33,958 nt of DNA from Tannockella sp964372125 (lineage in GTDB: Bacteria; Bacillota_I; Bacilli_A; Erysipelotrichales; Coprobacillaceae): NCBI GenBank assembly GCA_964372125.1, contig CAYJPL010000021.1, forward strand, positions 1 through 33,958, given 5' to 3'. Numbering within the stretch: the stretch's first letter is position 1; every line of letters starts with the position of its first letter. Under the pieces are notes generated by a model. The model was not told the DNA's origin. It saw only the letters and a program-made list of their open reading frames with translations, and did no database searches. Position numbers and translations under genes: made by a program. Of the stretch, positions 1-7,116 are shown piece after piece.

Positions 1-197
1 TTTTGATTAAGCACTTAAATTGTAAAACGAGTTATAAACTATGTCTATTTTTATTATAAAGAAAAACTGGAAGACTTATTTGTCCCCCAGTAAAAGTATA
101 GAGCCGTTTTTTTATATAGAATATAATCTATGTAATATCTTGTGCAGTAAGTATTTTAGAGGATAATTTATGCAAATTTGACATAGATAATTGATAG

Positions 198-226
198 TTG
201 TAAAAAAGTGAATTATTGTGTAAAAT
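198..226 (+). promoter_or_regulatory. Predicted sigma-A promoter for the lipoprotein gene
   Basis: A TTGTAA -35 (198-203) and a TAAAAT -10 (221-226) are separated by 17 bases, about 33 bases before the chosen start at 259. The stretch 1-197 shows no convincing gene on either strand. Prediction from spacing and hexamers only. Confidence 0.5.
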
Positions 227-258
227 ATACGTATACTATTAGTATAAAAGGAGGACTT

Positions 259-807
259 ATGAAAAGTATTATAAAAGTAATGATACTATTAATAAGTATA
301 ACAACCCTTGTAGCATGTCAGACACGTGAAAAAGAAGTTGTTGTAAATAAGGATGGTCAACTACATGAAGTAAGCGATAGCGTTCGCTTTTATTATCCAA
401 GTGGATATGAAATGTCGACAGCGACTAAAGAAACATTTGCAATCGCAAATGAAGAACTTAGGATATTAGAATTTAAGAAAGATATGGGAACCTTTTTCTA
501 TACTGGAATAGATGATCCAACAGAAAATGTTGTTGAAGAAAAAGAAGTATTACTAGTAGCATCAATGGAAGAAAATGGTGCCACGATTAATATGAGCCAA
601 GAAGTAGAATTAGAAAGTGGAATAACTGTGTTAAAAGTTGCTGGTAAATATGAAAGCAATGGTATTCAATTTATGTTAGTTGCATATTTTGAAGAAGAAA
701 CAACACATATTTTAGGTTATTACTCAAACATCGAAGAATATGAAGAAAATATTCATGAAGTATCTGAGTTTTTGGAAACTTTAACAGTAGAAAGTATTAC
801 AAATTAA
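259..807 (+). CDS. Small exported lipoprotein, function unknown
   Basis: 182 residues starting at the ATG at 259, which has an AAAGGAGG site 5 bases upstream. An upstream in-frame start at 208 would add 17 residues but lacks such a site. Residues 1-20 form a lipoprotein signal: a short basic head, a hydrophobic core, and the lipobox L-V-A-C with Cys20 as the lipidated residue. The mature part is acidic, rich in Glu, and alternates short beta-like segments. I see no catalytic motif and do not recognise the family. It is probably anchored on the outer face of the membrane. It is monocistronic: a promoter precedes it, and a new promoter plus T-box begins straight after its stop codon. Confidence 0.75.
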   Translation: MKSIIKVMILLISITTLVACQTREKEVVVNKDGQLHEVSDSVRFYYPSGYEMSTATKETFAIANEELRILEFKKDMGTFFYTGIDDPTENVVEEKEVLLVASMEENGATINMSQEVELESGITVLKVAGKYESNGIQFMLVAYFEEETTHILGYYSNIEEYEENIHEVSEFLETLTVESITN

Positions 808-835
808 TTGCATAGTGTAATAACTATGCTATACT
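808..835 (+). promoter_or_regulatory. Promoter of the cysS operon with palindrome in the spacer
   Basis: TTGCAT (808-813) and TATACT (830-835) are 16 bases apart, with an extended -10 TG at 827-828. A perfect 7-bp inverted repeat, GCATAGT (810-816) and ACTATGC (823-829), fills the spacer. It could be an operator or the stem of a weak hairpin ending the preceding transcript; there is no U-run after it. Confidence 0.6.
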
Positions 836-847
836 AGATTAAATTAT

Positions 848-1041
848 AAATAAGAAAAGTATGATATCAGTAACATGAATAGAGAGAGCTAGTTGGTGGA
901 AATGCTTATGAACAATATCAAAAATGCCCTTATTTGAGTCTTTTGAAAAGAAAGAACGTGTACTAGCGTTAATAGTGATATAAAAGCATATGCTACTTGG
1001 TGGATGAACACGACTGTGTCTAAGTAGTACTGCTTTTTTTT
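848..1041 (+). promoter_or_regulatory. T-box riboswitch (tRNA-Cys sensing) before cysS
   Basis: Stem I is closed by AAATAAG (848-854) pairing with CTTATTT (929-935). An AGAGAG motif and a GGTGGAAA distal-loop sequence lie between them, as in T-box leaders. TGC (925-927), a Cys codon, sits in the specifier-loop position just before the closing strand. Near the 3' end a degenerate T-box (about 997-1013) contains UGGA (1001-1004), which can pair with the UCCA end of tRNA-Cys. The terminator stem pairs 983-988 and 992-998 with 1022-1028 and 1031-1036, followed by a T-run to 1041. Uncharged tRNA-Cys should favour the antiterminator and raise expression of cysS and the genes behind it. Confidence 0.9.
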
Positions 1042-1059
1042 AATGATAGGAGGAAAATT

Positions 1060-2397
1060 ATGAAATTATTTAATACATTAACAAATACTAAAGAAGAATT
1101 TGTACCAATCAAAAAAGACCGTGTGAGTATGTATGTATGTGGTCCGACAGTTTATAATTATGTACATATTGGAAATACAAGACCGATGATTGTATTTGAT
1201 GTACTAAGACGTACTTTAGAATATGTTGGATATGATGTTGACTTTGTATCTAACTTTACAGATGTGGATGATAAAATTATTACAGCTGCAAAAAAAGAAG
1301 GTGTTAGTGAAAAAGAACTAACAGATAAATATATTACTGCTTATAATGATGTAAGAAGTGGATTGAATCTGTTATTCCCTAGTGCATCTCCAAGAGTTAC
1401 AGAAACAATGGAACAAATCATTGCTTTCATTGAACAATTAGTTGAAGATGGGTATGCATATGTGGTTGATGGTGATGTATACTTTAGAGTAACAAAGATT
1501 GCTGAATACGGACAATTATCAAAAATTAAAATAGAAGATTTGATGACTGGAGCAAGTAATCGAGTTGATGAAAATACAAAAAAAGAACATAGTACGGATT
1601 TTGCATTATGGAAAAAAACTGATGATGGAATTCAGTTTGATAGTCCTTGGTCAAAGGGGCGTCCTGGATGGCATACAGAATGTGTGGTAATGATTCGTGA
1701 TATTTTTGAAGATGGTCGCATAGATATTCATGGTGGTGGGCAAGACTTAAAGTTCCCACATCATGAAAATGAAATTGCACAATCAATGGCATGCAACCAT
1801 CATCCAATTGCTCATACATGGATGCATAATCAAATGATAACGATAAAGAATGAAAAAATGTCGAAATCAAAAGGAAATGTGTTGTGGGCTAAAGATTTAT
1901 TAGTTGAATTAGGTATTAATGTGTATAAGTGGTTAATGTTGTCATCACATTATCGTAATCCACTTAACTTTACAGATGAAGTACTAGATGGAGTTAAAAA
2001 AGAAGTTGCTAAGGTAGAACAAATTGTTAAACAATTGTCAGTATATCAACAGTTACATGGTTTAAAGGATGGTGATGTTGATACTGCAATGGTTGATAAA
2101 ATGGTAGATGCCTTGCAAGATGATTTAAATACATCACTGGCATTAACAAATATATTAGATGCAACAAAATTAGCAAATCAATTATGGCGTCAAAGAGATA
2201 AGGATGATAAAGCACTTATGGATATACTTGCAACTATTCAAAAAATGACATCAGTAATTGGATTTGTATTTGTAGGACCTAAGATGGATCAAGGTGATAT
2301 TGATACATATAATCAGTGGAATCTTGCAAAGAGTAATAAAGATTTTGAAACTGCAGATAAAATGCGAGATGTATTAATTAGTAAAGGAATTATATAA
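1060..2397 (+). CDS. cysS: Cysteinyl-tRNA synthetase
   Basis: 445 residues; charges tRNA-Cys with cysteine in the cytoplasm. Class I signatures are clear: the HIGH motif reads HIGN at residues 36-39 and the KMSKS loop is at 266-270. The zinc ligands typical of CysRS are visible as Cys27 in YVCGPTVYN, the Cys of the HTECV segment, and the His/Glu of the FPHHENE segment. The start has an AGGAGG site 6 bases upstream. It is the first gene after the Cys T-box, which fits its substrate. Its stop overlaps the start of the Mini-III gene by one base, so the two are translationally coupled. Length is slightly short of the usual 460-470 but the C-terminal helical domain is present. Confidence 0.98.
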   Translation: MKLFNTLTNTKEEFVPIKKDRVSMYVCGPTVYNYVHIGNTRPMIVFDVLRRTLEYVGYDVDFVSNFTDVDDKIITAAKKEGVSEKELTDKYITAYNDVRSGLNLLFPSASPRVTETMEQIIAFIEQLVEDGYAYVVDGDVYFRVTKIAEYGQLSKIKIEDLMTGASNRVDENTKKEHSTDFALWKKTDDGIQFDSPWSKGRPGWHTECVVMIRDIFEDGRIDIHGGGQDLKFPHHENEIAQSMACNHHPIAHTWMHNQMITIKNEKMSKSKGNVLWAKDLLVELGINVYKWLMLSSHYRNPLNFTDEVLDGVKKEVAKVEQIVKQLSVYQQLHGLKDGDVDTAMVDKMVDALQDDLNTSLALTNILDATKLANQLWRQRDKDDKALMDILATIQKMTSVIGFVFVGPKMDQGDIDTYNQWNLAKSNKDFETADKMRDVLISKGII

Positions 2398-2777
2398 TGA
2401 GACCGGAGTTAATAAATGCATTAACATTAGCATATTTAGGAGATGCATATTTTGAATTACTTGTAAGAGAATACCTTATTCGTGAAACTGATATTTCTAA
2501 ATCGTATGAGTATCAAAAAAATGCGATTGTATTTGTAAATGCTAAAAGTCACATGGCTTTCATGTATTATGCAATGGAAAATCAATTATTAAGTGAAAAA
2601 GAGATTGATATTTATAAGCGTGGAAGAAATTCTAAAAGCGGTAGTAAAAATGAAACAGTTGCTCATAGCCATTCAACTGGCTTTGAAGCAATTATTGGAC
2701 ATTTGTATTTGGAAGATAATAAAGAAAGAATTCAGGAAATATTTGAATTGTATAAAGTGTTTTGTAAAACTTTATAG
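2397..2777 (+). CDS. mrnC: Mini-ribonuclease III
   Basis: 126 residues, the usual size for Mini-III, which has the RNase III catalytic domain without a dsRNA-binding domain. In Bacillus it matures the ends of 23S rRNA. The signature helix LAYLGDAYFELLVREYL (residues 11-27) carries the metal-binding Asp16, with the second acidic residue in the GFEAIIGHLYLE segment near the C-terminus. The ATG overlaps the last base of the cysS stop codon. The order cysS-mrnC-rlmB is the standard Firmicutes arrangement and supports the call. Confidence 0.95.
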   Translation: MRPELINALTLAYLGDAYFELLVREYLIRETDISKSYEYQKNAIVFVNAKSHMAFMYYAMENQLLSEKEIDIYKRGRNSKSGSKNETVAHSHSTGFEAIIGHLYLEDNKERIQEIFELYKVFCKTL

Positions 2778-2822
2778 TGGAACAAAAGTGAAAAAAATTT
2801 GGAACAAAAGAGGATGGAAATT

Positions 2823-3545
2823 ATGGAACAATATATTTATGGAAGAAATACAGTACTAGAAGCATTAAAAGGGGACAAAGCGATACATAGAGTATGCTTG
2901 CTACAAAAGGACCCAGCCATTATGGACATTGCTCGTAAACGAAAGATTCCCGTAGAGTTAGCAGATAAACATTACTTTTTCCAATTAGTTGGTAAAGTAG
3001 TTCATCAAGGTGTAGTTGCAGTCATTGAGGAATATCGTTATTTTTCAATAGACGAAATTGTTAGAGGGATAAAACCAGGAAAACAACCATTACTTGTACT
3101 ATTAGATGGCTTAGAAGATCCTCATAACTTAGGTGCAATTTTACGTACTTGTGATGCAATTGGAGTAGATGGTGTTATTATTGGAAAAAACCGTAGTGTA
3201 AGTTTAAATGCAACAGTAGCAAAGGTTTCAACAGGTGCTATTGATCATGTAAAAGTTGCACAGGTTACAAATCTATCAAGAACGATCAATGAACTAAAAG
3301 AATTAGGTTATTGGATTGTAGGATGTGATTTAGATAAAAACAGTGTAGATTACCGTCAAGTTGATTACAATATGCCAACTGTGCTTGTTATGGGATCAGA
3401 AGGCTTTGGTATTTCAAGGTTAGTAAAAAAACAATGCGATTATCACGTTATCTTACCAATGATTGGGCATGTTACATCACTAAATGTATCAGTAGCAACA
3501 GCAGTATTACTTTATCAAGTACATCAATCACGTCACCCTTTTTAA
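2823..3545 (+). CDS. rlmB: 23S rRNA (guanosine-2'-O-)-methyltransferase, SpoU/TrmH family
   Basis: 240 residues. I chose the ATG at 2823 because AAGAGGA (2808-2814) lies at proper distance; in-frame TTG 2799 and ATG 2814 are upstream alternatives. Residues 3-75 look like the SpoU substrate-binding domain. Then come the three SPOUT motifs: DPHNLGAILRTC (motif 1), VMGSEGFGIS (motif 2), and LPMIGHVTSLNVSVATAVLL (motif 3), which form the S-adenosylmethionine knot. It methylates a guanosine in the 23S peptidyl-transferase region. In Bacillus a yacP gene separates rlmB from sigH; here the sigma gene follows directly after 19 bases. Confidence 0.92.
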   Translation: MEQYIYGRNTVLEALKGDKAIHRVCLLQKDPAIMDIARKRKIPVELADKHYFFQLVGKVVHQGVVAVIEEYRYFSIDEIVRGIKPGKQPLLVLLDGLEDPHNLGAILRTCDAIGVDGVIIGKNRSVSLNATVAKVSTGAIDHVKVAQVTNLSRTINELKELGYWIVGCDLDKNSVDYRQVDYNMPTVLVMGSEGFGISRLVKKQCDYHVILPMIGHVTSLNVSVATAVLLYQVHQSRHPF

Positions 3546-3564
3546 AAGAAAGGGAGGTAACCAC

Positions 3565-4164
3565 ATGGGTTACAACGAAGAAGAATTGTTATACCTTAGT
3601 AGACAAGGTTGTACAATAGCTAGTGAACAACTAGCAAAATGGTGTCGCAGTTATGTAGAAAGAACGTTATATAATTTAAGTGTTTATCCACAAAGTAACT
3701 ATGATTATTATGATATTATTCAATGTTCATGGATTGCTTGTATGAAAGCAATAGAACAATATCGCCCTGATAGACAGTGTCGTTTGAAAACATACTTAAC
3801 AACTGTTATCAAGAATCAAACTGCTACAATTATTAGAAAAGTCTGTATTGAAAAAGAACGCTATTATGATCGTAGTATTTCGTTAGATGAAGAAAACAAA
3901 TCAGGGTATGTTTATGGAGAAGTTATTGCTAATGAAAAAGATAGCTATCACCCATCTAAAACTTTATTTATAAAAGAAACAAAAAGGCAGTATGGGGATG
4001 TAGTTCAAGATAACTGCTCTGGATTTGAAAAAGAAGTAGTAAATTTAAAAATATTGGGGTATACCCCTTTGGAAATTGCAAGTATTTTAAAAGTGGATAT
4101 TAAATCCATATATAATGCCATTTATCGTATACAAAAAAAGTTAGAACCGTACAAATCTATTTGA
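3565..4164 (+). CDS. Sigma-70 family factor in the sigH position (divergent)
   Basis: 199 residues with a GGGAGG site before the ATG. The middle part, about residues 50-95, resembles sigma region 2 (YDYYDIIQCSWIACMKAIEQ followed by a basic -10 binding helix). The C-terminal 45 residues form a region-4 helix-turn-helix (LKILGYTPLEIASILKVDIK). A linker of roughly 60 residues separates the two, with no region 3 visible. Position between rlmB and rpmG-secE-nusG matches sigH of Bacillus, so it is probably a SigH/ECF-type descendant. The sequence is divergent and several Cys residues (15, 27, 54, 59) are unusual for sigma factors. The regulon cannot be told from sequence; the Tad-like operon is one conceivable target, but nothing here links them. 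Confidence 0.8.
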   Translation: MGYNEEELLYLSRQGCTIASEQLAKWCRSYVERTLYNLSVYPQSNYDYYDIIQCSWIACMKAIEQYRPDRQCRLKTYLTTVIKNQTATIIRKVCIEKERYYDRSISLDEENKSGYVYGEVIANEKDSYHPSKTLFIKETKRQYGDVVQDNCSGFEKEVVNLKILGYTPLEIASILKVDIKSIYNAIYRIQKKLEPYKSI

Positions 4165-4189
4165 CTATAGTACACAATTGTGCTAAATT
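4161..4189 (+). promoter_or_regulatory. Promoter for rpmG-secE-nusG with palindromic spacer
   Basis: TTGACT (4161-4166) overlaps the stop codon of the sigma gene. TAAATT (4184-4189) follows after 17 bases, with an extended -10 TG (4181-4182). The 10-bp palindrome CACAATTGTG (4173-4182) occupies the spacer and could bind a dimeric regulator. Expression of the ribosomal and transcription genes may thus be partly independent of the T-box. Confidence 0.6.
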
Positions 4190-4215
4190 ATAATAGCGAG
4201 AAAAGAGCTGATAAT

Positions 4216-4365
4216 ATGAAACATAAAGTAATTTTAGTTTGTAGTGAGTGTTTATCAAGAAATTACTCAATTACAAAAAATCAAAGAGTAAACGTTGAAC
4301 GTTTAGAGTTAAGAAAATATTGCAAACGATGCGATAAGCATACAATGCACAAAGAAACAAAGTAG
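4216..4365 (+). CDS. rpmG: 50S ribosomal protein L33
   Basis: 49 residues from the ATG at 4216; an in-frame upstream ATG at 4180 would overlap the promoter and add a non-family extension. The zinc-ribbon form is intact: C-x2-C at residues 9-12 and C-x2-C at 37-40. The size matches L33. The ribosome binding site is weak (GAGCTG). It is followed closely by secE, as in most Bacillota. Confidence 0.93.
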   Translation: MKHKVILVCSECLSRNYSITKNQRVNVERLELRKYCKRCDKHTMHKETK

Positions 4366-4376
4366 AGGAGACCAAA

Positions 4377-4565
4377 ATGAAATTTAGAGAATGGTTTAGC
4401 ATTAAAGGTATACGTTCGGAAATGAAAAATGTATCTTGGCTATCAAGAAAAAAATTAGTTTTAAATTCTGCAACTGTATTATTATTTTGCTTTATTATGG
4501 GAGCGTTTTTCATGGGTGCTGATGCACTTGTGGCAAATATCTTAAAAGCATTGGGGATGAACTAG
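4377..4565 (+). CDS. secE: Preprotein translocase subunit SecE
   Basis: 62 residues, the single-spanning form of SecE. The amphipathic segment IRSEMKNVSWLSRKKL (residues 12-27) is the conserved cytoplasmic helix, followed by one transmembrane helix (about residues 29-55). Together with SecY and SecG it forms the protein-conducting channel. A GAGGAG site precedes the ATG, and nusG starts one base after the stop codon. Confidence 0.93.
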   Translation: MKFREWFSIKGIRSEMKNVSWLSRKKLVLNSATVLLFCFIMGAFFMGADALVANILKALGMN

Positions 4566-4566
4566 T

Positions 4567-5118
4567 ATGGCAGGAATGAATGACGAAGGAAGACAATGGT
4601 ATGTAGTTAATACATATTCTGGTCATGAAAATAAAGTTAAAGAAAACTTAGAAAAACGTGTGGAATCAATGGGATTACAAGATCTATTATTTAGAATTGT
4701 AGTACCTGAGCATGTAGAAACAGAAATTAAAGATGGAAAGAAAATCAATAAAACAAAAAATATGTTCCCAGGATATGTTTTAGTTGAAATGATTATGACT
4801 GATGAAGCATGGTACGTTGTACGTAATACTTCTGGAGTAACAGGGTTTATCGGTTCATCAGGTGGTGGTGCAAAACCATTCCCATTACAAAAACATGAAT
4901 TAGATCCAATCTTAAAGAAAATTGGTTTACAAACAACAATTGAAATCGATTATGCAGTTGGAGATGAAGTAAATGTAATCAGTGGAGCGTTTACTGGTAA
5001 AACTGGTAAGGTTGACTCTATTGACATGGAAAAAGAAACAGCTAAAGTATTAATTGACTTCTTAGGTAATCTTACACCAATGGAAGTTGAACTAATTCAA
5101 TTAGAAAGAGCAAATTAA
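4567..5118 (+). CDS. nusG: Transcription termination/antitermination factor NusG
   Basis: 183 residues. The NGN domain begins with QWYVVNTYSGHENKVKENL (about residues 10-28) and contains the MFPGYVLVEM segment. The C-terminal KOW domain has the VISGAFTGKTGKV motif (about residues 137-149). NusG binds RNA polymerase and affects pausing, Rho and coupling to ribosomes. In many Bacillota rplK-rplA follow; here a strong terminator comes immediately after, so the ribosomal block has been separated. Confidence 0.97.
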   Translation: MAGMNDEGRQWYVVNTYSGHENKVKENLEKRVESMGLQDLLFRIVVPEHVETEIKDGKKINKTKNMFPGYVLVEMIMTDEAWYVVRNTSGVTGFIGSSGGGAKPFPLQKHELDPILKKIGLQTTIEIDYAVGDEVNVISGAFTGKTGKVDSIDMEKETAKVLIDFLGNLTPMEVELIQLERAN

Positions 5119-5141
5119 GAATGCGTTTGCATTCTTTTTTT
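5119..5141 (+). terminator. Intrinsic terminator after nusG
   Basis: GAATGC (5119-5124) pairs with GCATTC (5129-5134) around a GTTT loop and is followed by seven T. It starts at the base after the nusG stop codon. Confidence 0.9.
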
Positions 5142-5159
5142 ACGTAAGAGGGGTAGAAT

Positions 5160-5963
5160 ATGGAAAAGAAGATACTATTTTTTGATATCGATGGAACACT
5201 TATTGACTGTGCACTTGGAATATACGAAATTCCAAGTCAAACAGAAAACACATTAGATGCATTAAAAGATAATGGTCATGATGTGTTTTTAGCGACAGGT
5301 AGATGTCCGTGTTTCATAATGGATGGAGTAAATAAGTATCCATTTAGTGGTTATGTGACATGTAATGGTTCATATGTTGAATATCAAGGAGAAGAAATAT
5401 TTAAACAAGTAATCTCCAGTGAAGCAGCATCCAAAGTGCATGAGTTTTGCGTAGAGCACAATCTTACATATTATTTAGAAGGAAAAGATTATATTTATGT
5501 ATTAGATAAATCACACCCAGCTCACATTATTTTTCAGGATAATTGGGGTATGAAGCCTGAAATAGTAGTAGATAAATATGATGTGGATAATATAGAAACG
5601 TATATTGGAATGATTGTTGTTAGTGATAAAAGTCAGATTCCGTTAATGGTTGAAACTCTATCGCCATATTTTGATGTACAAAGACATGCAAGTGATTTTT
5701 CTTTTGACTTGACAAATAAAGGTATTTCAAAGGCAACAGGTATAGAAAAATTAGTGGAAAGAATTGGAAGAGATATGAAAGATACTATTGCTTTTGGTGA
5801 TGGACGTAATGATATCGAAATGTTAGAAACTGTAAATTTAGGAATCGCGATGGGTAATGCATGTATTGAAGCAAAAAATGCAAGTGACTATGTATGCCAA
5901 AGAGTTGATCAAGATGGAATTACTAAGGCAGTAAAACATTTTAAATTAGTGGAGGAAATATGA
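5160..5963 (+). CDS. HAD-superfamily hydrolase, Cof-like
   Basis: 267 residues. Motif I is DIDGT near the N-terminus (nucleophile Asp9), the second motif is in FLATGR, and the C-terminal motif IV is FGDGRNDIEML. Between them lies the large C2-type cap domain of the Cof/YidA branch, whose members are usually sugar- or nucleotide-phosphate phosphatases; the substrate cannot be inferred. An AGAGGGG site precedes the ATG. The stop codon overlaps the next start by four bases (ATGA), so it is coupled to the cation exchanger. Confidence 0.9.
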   Translation: MEKKILFFDIDGTLIDCALGIYEIPSQTENTLDALKDNGHDVFLATGRCPCFIMDGVNKYPFSGYVTCNGSYVEYQGEEIFKQVISSEAASKVHEFCVEHNLTYYLEGKDYIYVLDKSHPAHIIFQDNWGMKPEIVVDKYDVDNIETYIGMIVVSDKSQIPLMVETLSPYFDVQRHASDFSFDLTNKGISKATGIEKLVERIGRDMKDTIAFGDGRNDIEMLETVNLGIAMGNACIEAKNASDYVCQRVDQDGITKAVKHFKLVEEI

Positions 5964-6901
5964 TATTACAAGTAGGATTGTTAGTTATAGGTTTTTTAAT
6001 GCTAATAAAAGGAGCGGATGTATTTGTAGAAGGTGCTTCTAAAATTGCAAGTAAATTCAATATTCCACAAATCGTAATTGGTCTTACAATTGTAGCATTT
6101 GGGACAAGTGCACCAGAGGCTGCAATTAGTGTTGGTAGTGCAATGAGTGGGAATGTAGATTTAGCAGTAGGAAATGTTATAGGAAGTAACATTATGAATG
6201 TATTGTTAATTTTAGGTATCACTGGATGCATCGCAAAGATGCAGGTACAAAAAAATACATATCGATTCGAAATCCCGTTTGTTATTGTTGTTACTGCGGT
6301 ATTAATTTTGTTAGGTGCTTTCGATAATCAAATTACAATTATTGATGGTGCTATTTTATGGGTACTTTTCCTTTGCTTTTTATATTACTTATACCGTATG
6401 GTTAGTAGTGGACAAGAAGTTGCTCTGGATGATGTTGAAGAACTAACAGAGAAAGATACTGGAATTCGTTTATTAATTATGGTAGTTATTGGAATGGGTG
6501 CAATCATTATTGGGAGTAACGTAACAATAAACTCTGCAACTGCAATCGCTAATGAATTTGGAATAAGTGAAAGAATTATTGGTCTTACAATTGTAGCTTT
6601 TGGTACATCATTACCAGAATTAATTACATCTGTTACAGCAGCATGGAAAGGCAAAAATGACATTAGTGTAGGAAATATTGTAGGAAGTAACATATTTAAT
6701 ATATTATTTGTACTTGGAACTACAGCGTTAGTATCACCGACATCAATTACATTTGCATCAAGTTTTGTGATTGACGGTATTGTAGCAATTGGAGCACTAG
6801 TGTTATTTTTAATCTTTATAAATAAGAATCTGCAATTAAGGAAAGCTGGTGCGGTAGTAATGTTACTTGCATATGCAGGTTACTTTATAAGTATTATGTA
6901 G
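5960..6901 (+). CDS. Calcium/sodium:cation antiporter, CaCA family (YrbG-like)
   Basis: 313 residues of almost continuous hydrophobic helices, about ten. The two inverted alpha repeats are clear: the first has GTSAPEAAISVGSAMSGN followed by VGNVIGSNIMN (near residues 50-85), the second has GTSLPELITSVTAAWKGK followed by VGNIVGSNIFN (near residues 212-245). The acidic residue in each (APE, LPE) binds the cation. It would exchange Ca2+ or a related cation for Na+ or H+ across the membrane. It is translationally coupled to the HAD gene upstream and closed by a terminator. Confidence 0.93.
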   Translation: MILQVGLLVIGFLMLIKGADVFVEGASKIASKFNIPQIVIGLTIVAFGTSAPEAAISVGSAMSGNVDLAVGNVIGSNIMNVLLILGITGCIAKMQVQKNTYRFEIPFVIVVTAVLILLGAFDNQITIIDGAILWVLFLCFLYYLYRMVSSGQEVALDDVEELTEKDTGIRLLIMVVIGMGAIIIGSNVTINSATAIANEFGISERIIGLTIVAFGTSLPELITSVTAAWKGKNDISVGNIVGSNIFNILFVLGTTALVSPTSITFASSFVIDGIVAIGALVLFLIFINKNLQLRKAGAVVMLLAYAGYFISIM

Positions 6902-6906
6902 AAATT

Positions 6907-6931
6907 AAGGAACAGTTAAATGTTCCTTTTT
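6907..6931 (+). terminator. Intrinsic terminator after the antiporter gene
   Basis: AAGGAACA (6907-6914) pairs with TGTTCCTT (6921-6928) around a six-base loop and is followed by a short T-run. Confidence 0.85.
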
Positions 6932-6953
6932 AAATACGATTTTTTAATCATTA

Positions 6954-6986
6954 TTTACAAAGGGGAGACCTCTCCTTTTCTGTAAA
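6954..6986 (+). other. Long imperfect hairpin upstream of adhE
   Basis: TTTACA (6954-6959) pairs with TGTAAA (6981-6986), and an inner GGGGAGA/TCTCC stem (6962-6975) extends it, with one bulged C. There is no T-run after it, so it is not a standard terminator. Its right arm overlaps the cre-like site. Confidence 0.5.
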
Positions 6987-6994
6987 CGGTTACA
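6981..6994 (+). promoter_or_regulatory. Catabolite-responsive element (cre-like, CcpA)
   Basis: TGTAAACGGTTACA fits the cre pattern TGWAANCGNTNWCA at every position. It lies about 45 bases upstream of the predicted adhE -35, a placement seen for CcpA-activated overflow-metabolism genes. Whether it activates or represses here is inference. Confidence 0.7.
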
Positions 6995-7038
6995 AAATAA
7001 TTTTTTCACAAGTTTGTTAAAAATTTACATAAAAGTAC

Positions 7039-7067
7039 TTGTAATTATATTTCAATTATTGTAATAT
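7039..7067 (+). promoter_or_regulatory. Predicted adhE promoter
   Basis: TTGTAA (7039-7044) and TAATAT (7062-7067) are 17 bases apart. The leader to the ATG at 7117 would be about 42 bases. Confidence 0.5.
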
Positions 7068-7116
7068 ACACGTGTAATCAAAATAAAATTTTCACAAATC
7101 AATCGGAGGACAAGAA

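Noticed and set aside
208..258. Start of the lipoprotein gene at 208
   Set aside because: This frame runs through the predicted promoter, and the AAAGGAGG site and lipobox distance both fit the ATG at 259.
1526..1870. Minus-strand frame of 114 residues within cysS, and many similar minus-strand frames across adhE, gltX, carB and others
   Set aside because: They are shadows of strongly supported genes, have no ribosome binding sites and give low-complexity proteins rich in His, Leu and Tyr.
7004..7100. Possible Rex (redox) binding sites before adhE, from TTCACAA half-sites and TTGTTAAAAATTTACAT
   Set aside because: The half-sites are not arranged as the required inverted repeat and the longer stretch has too many mismatches. 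In such AT-rich DNA this is expected by chance.
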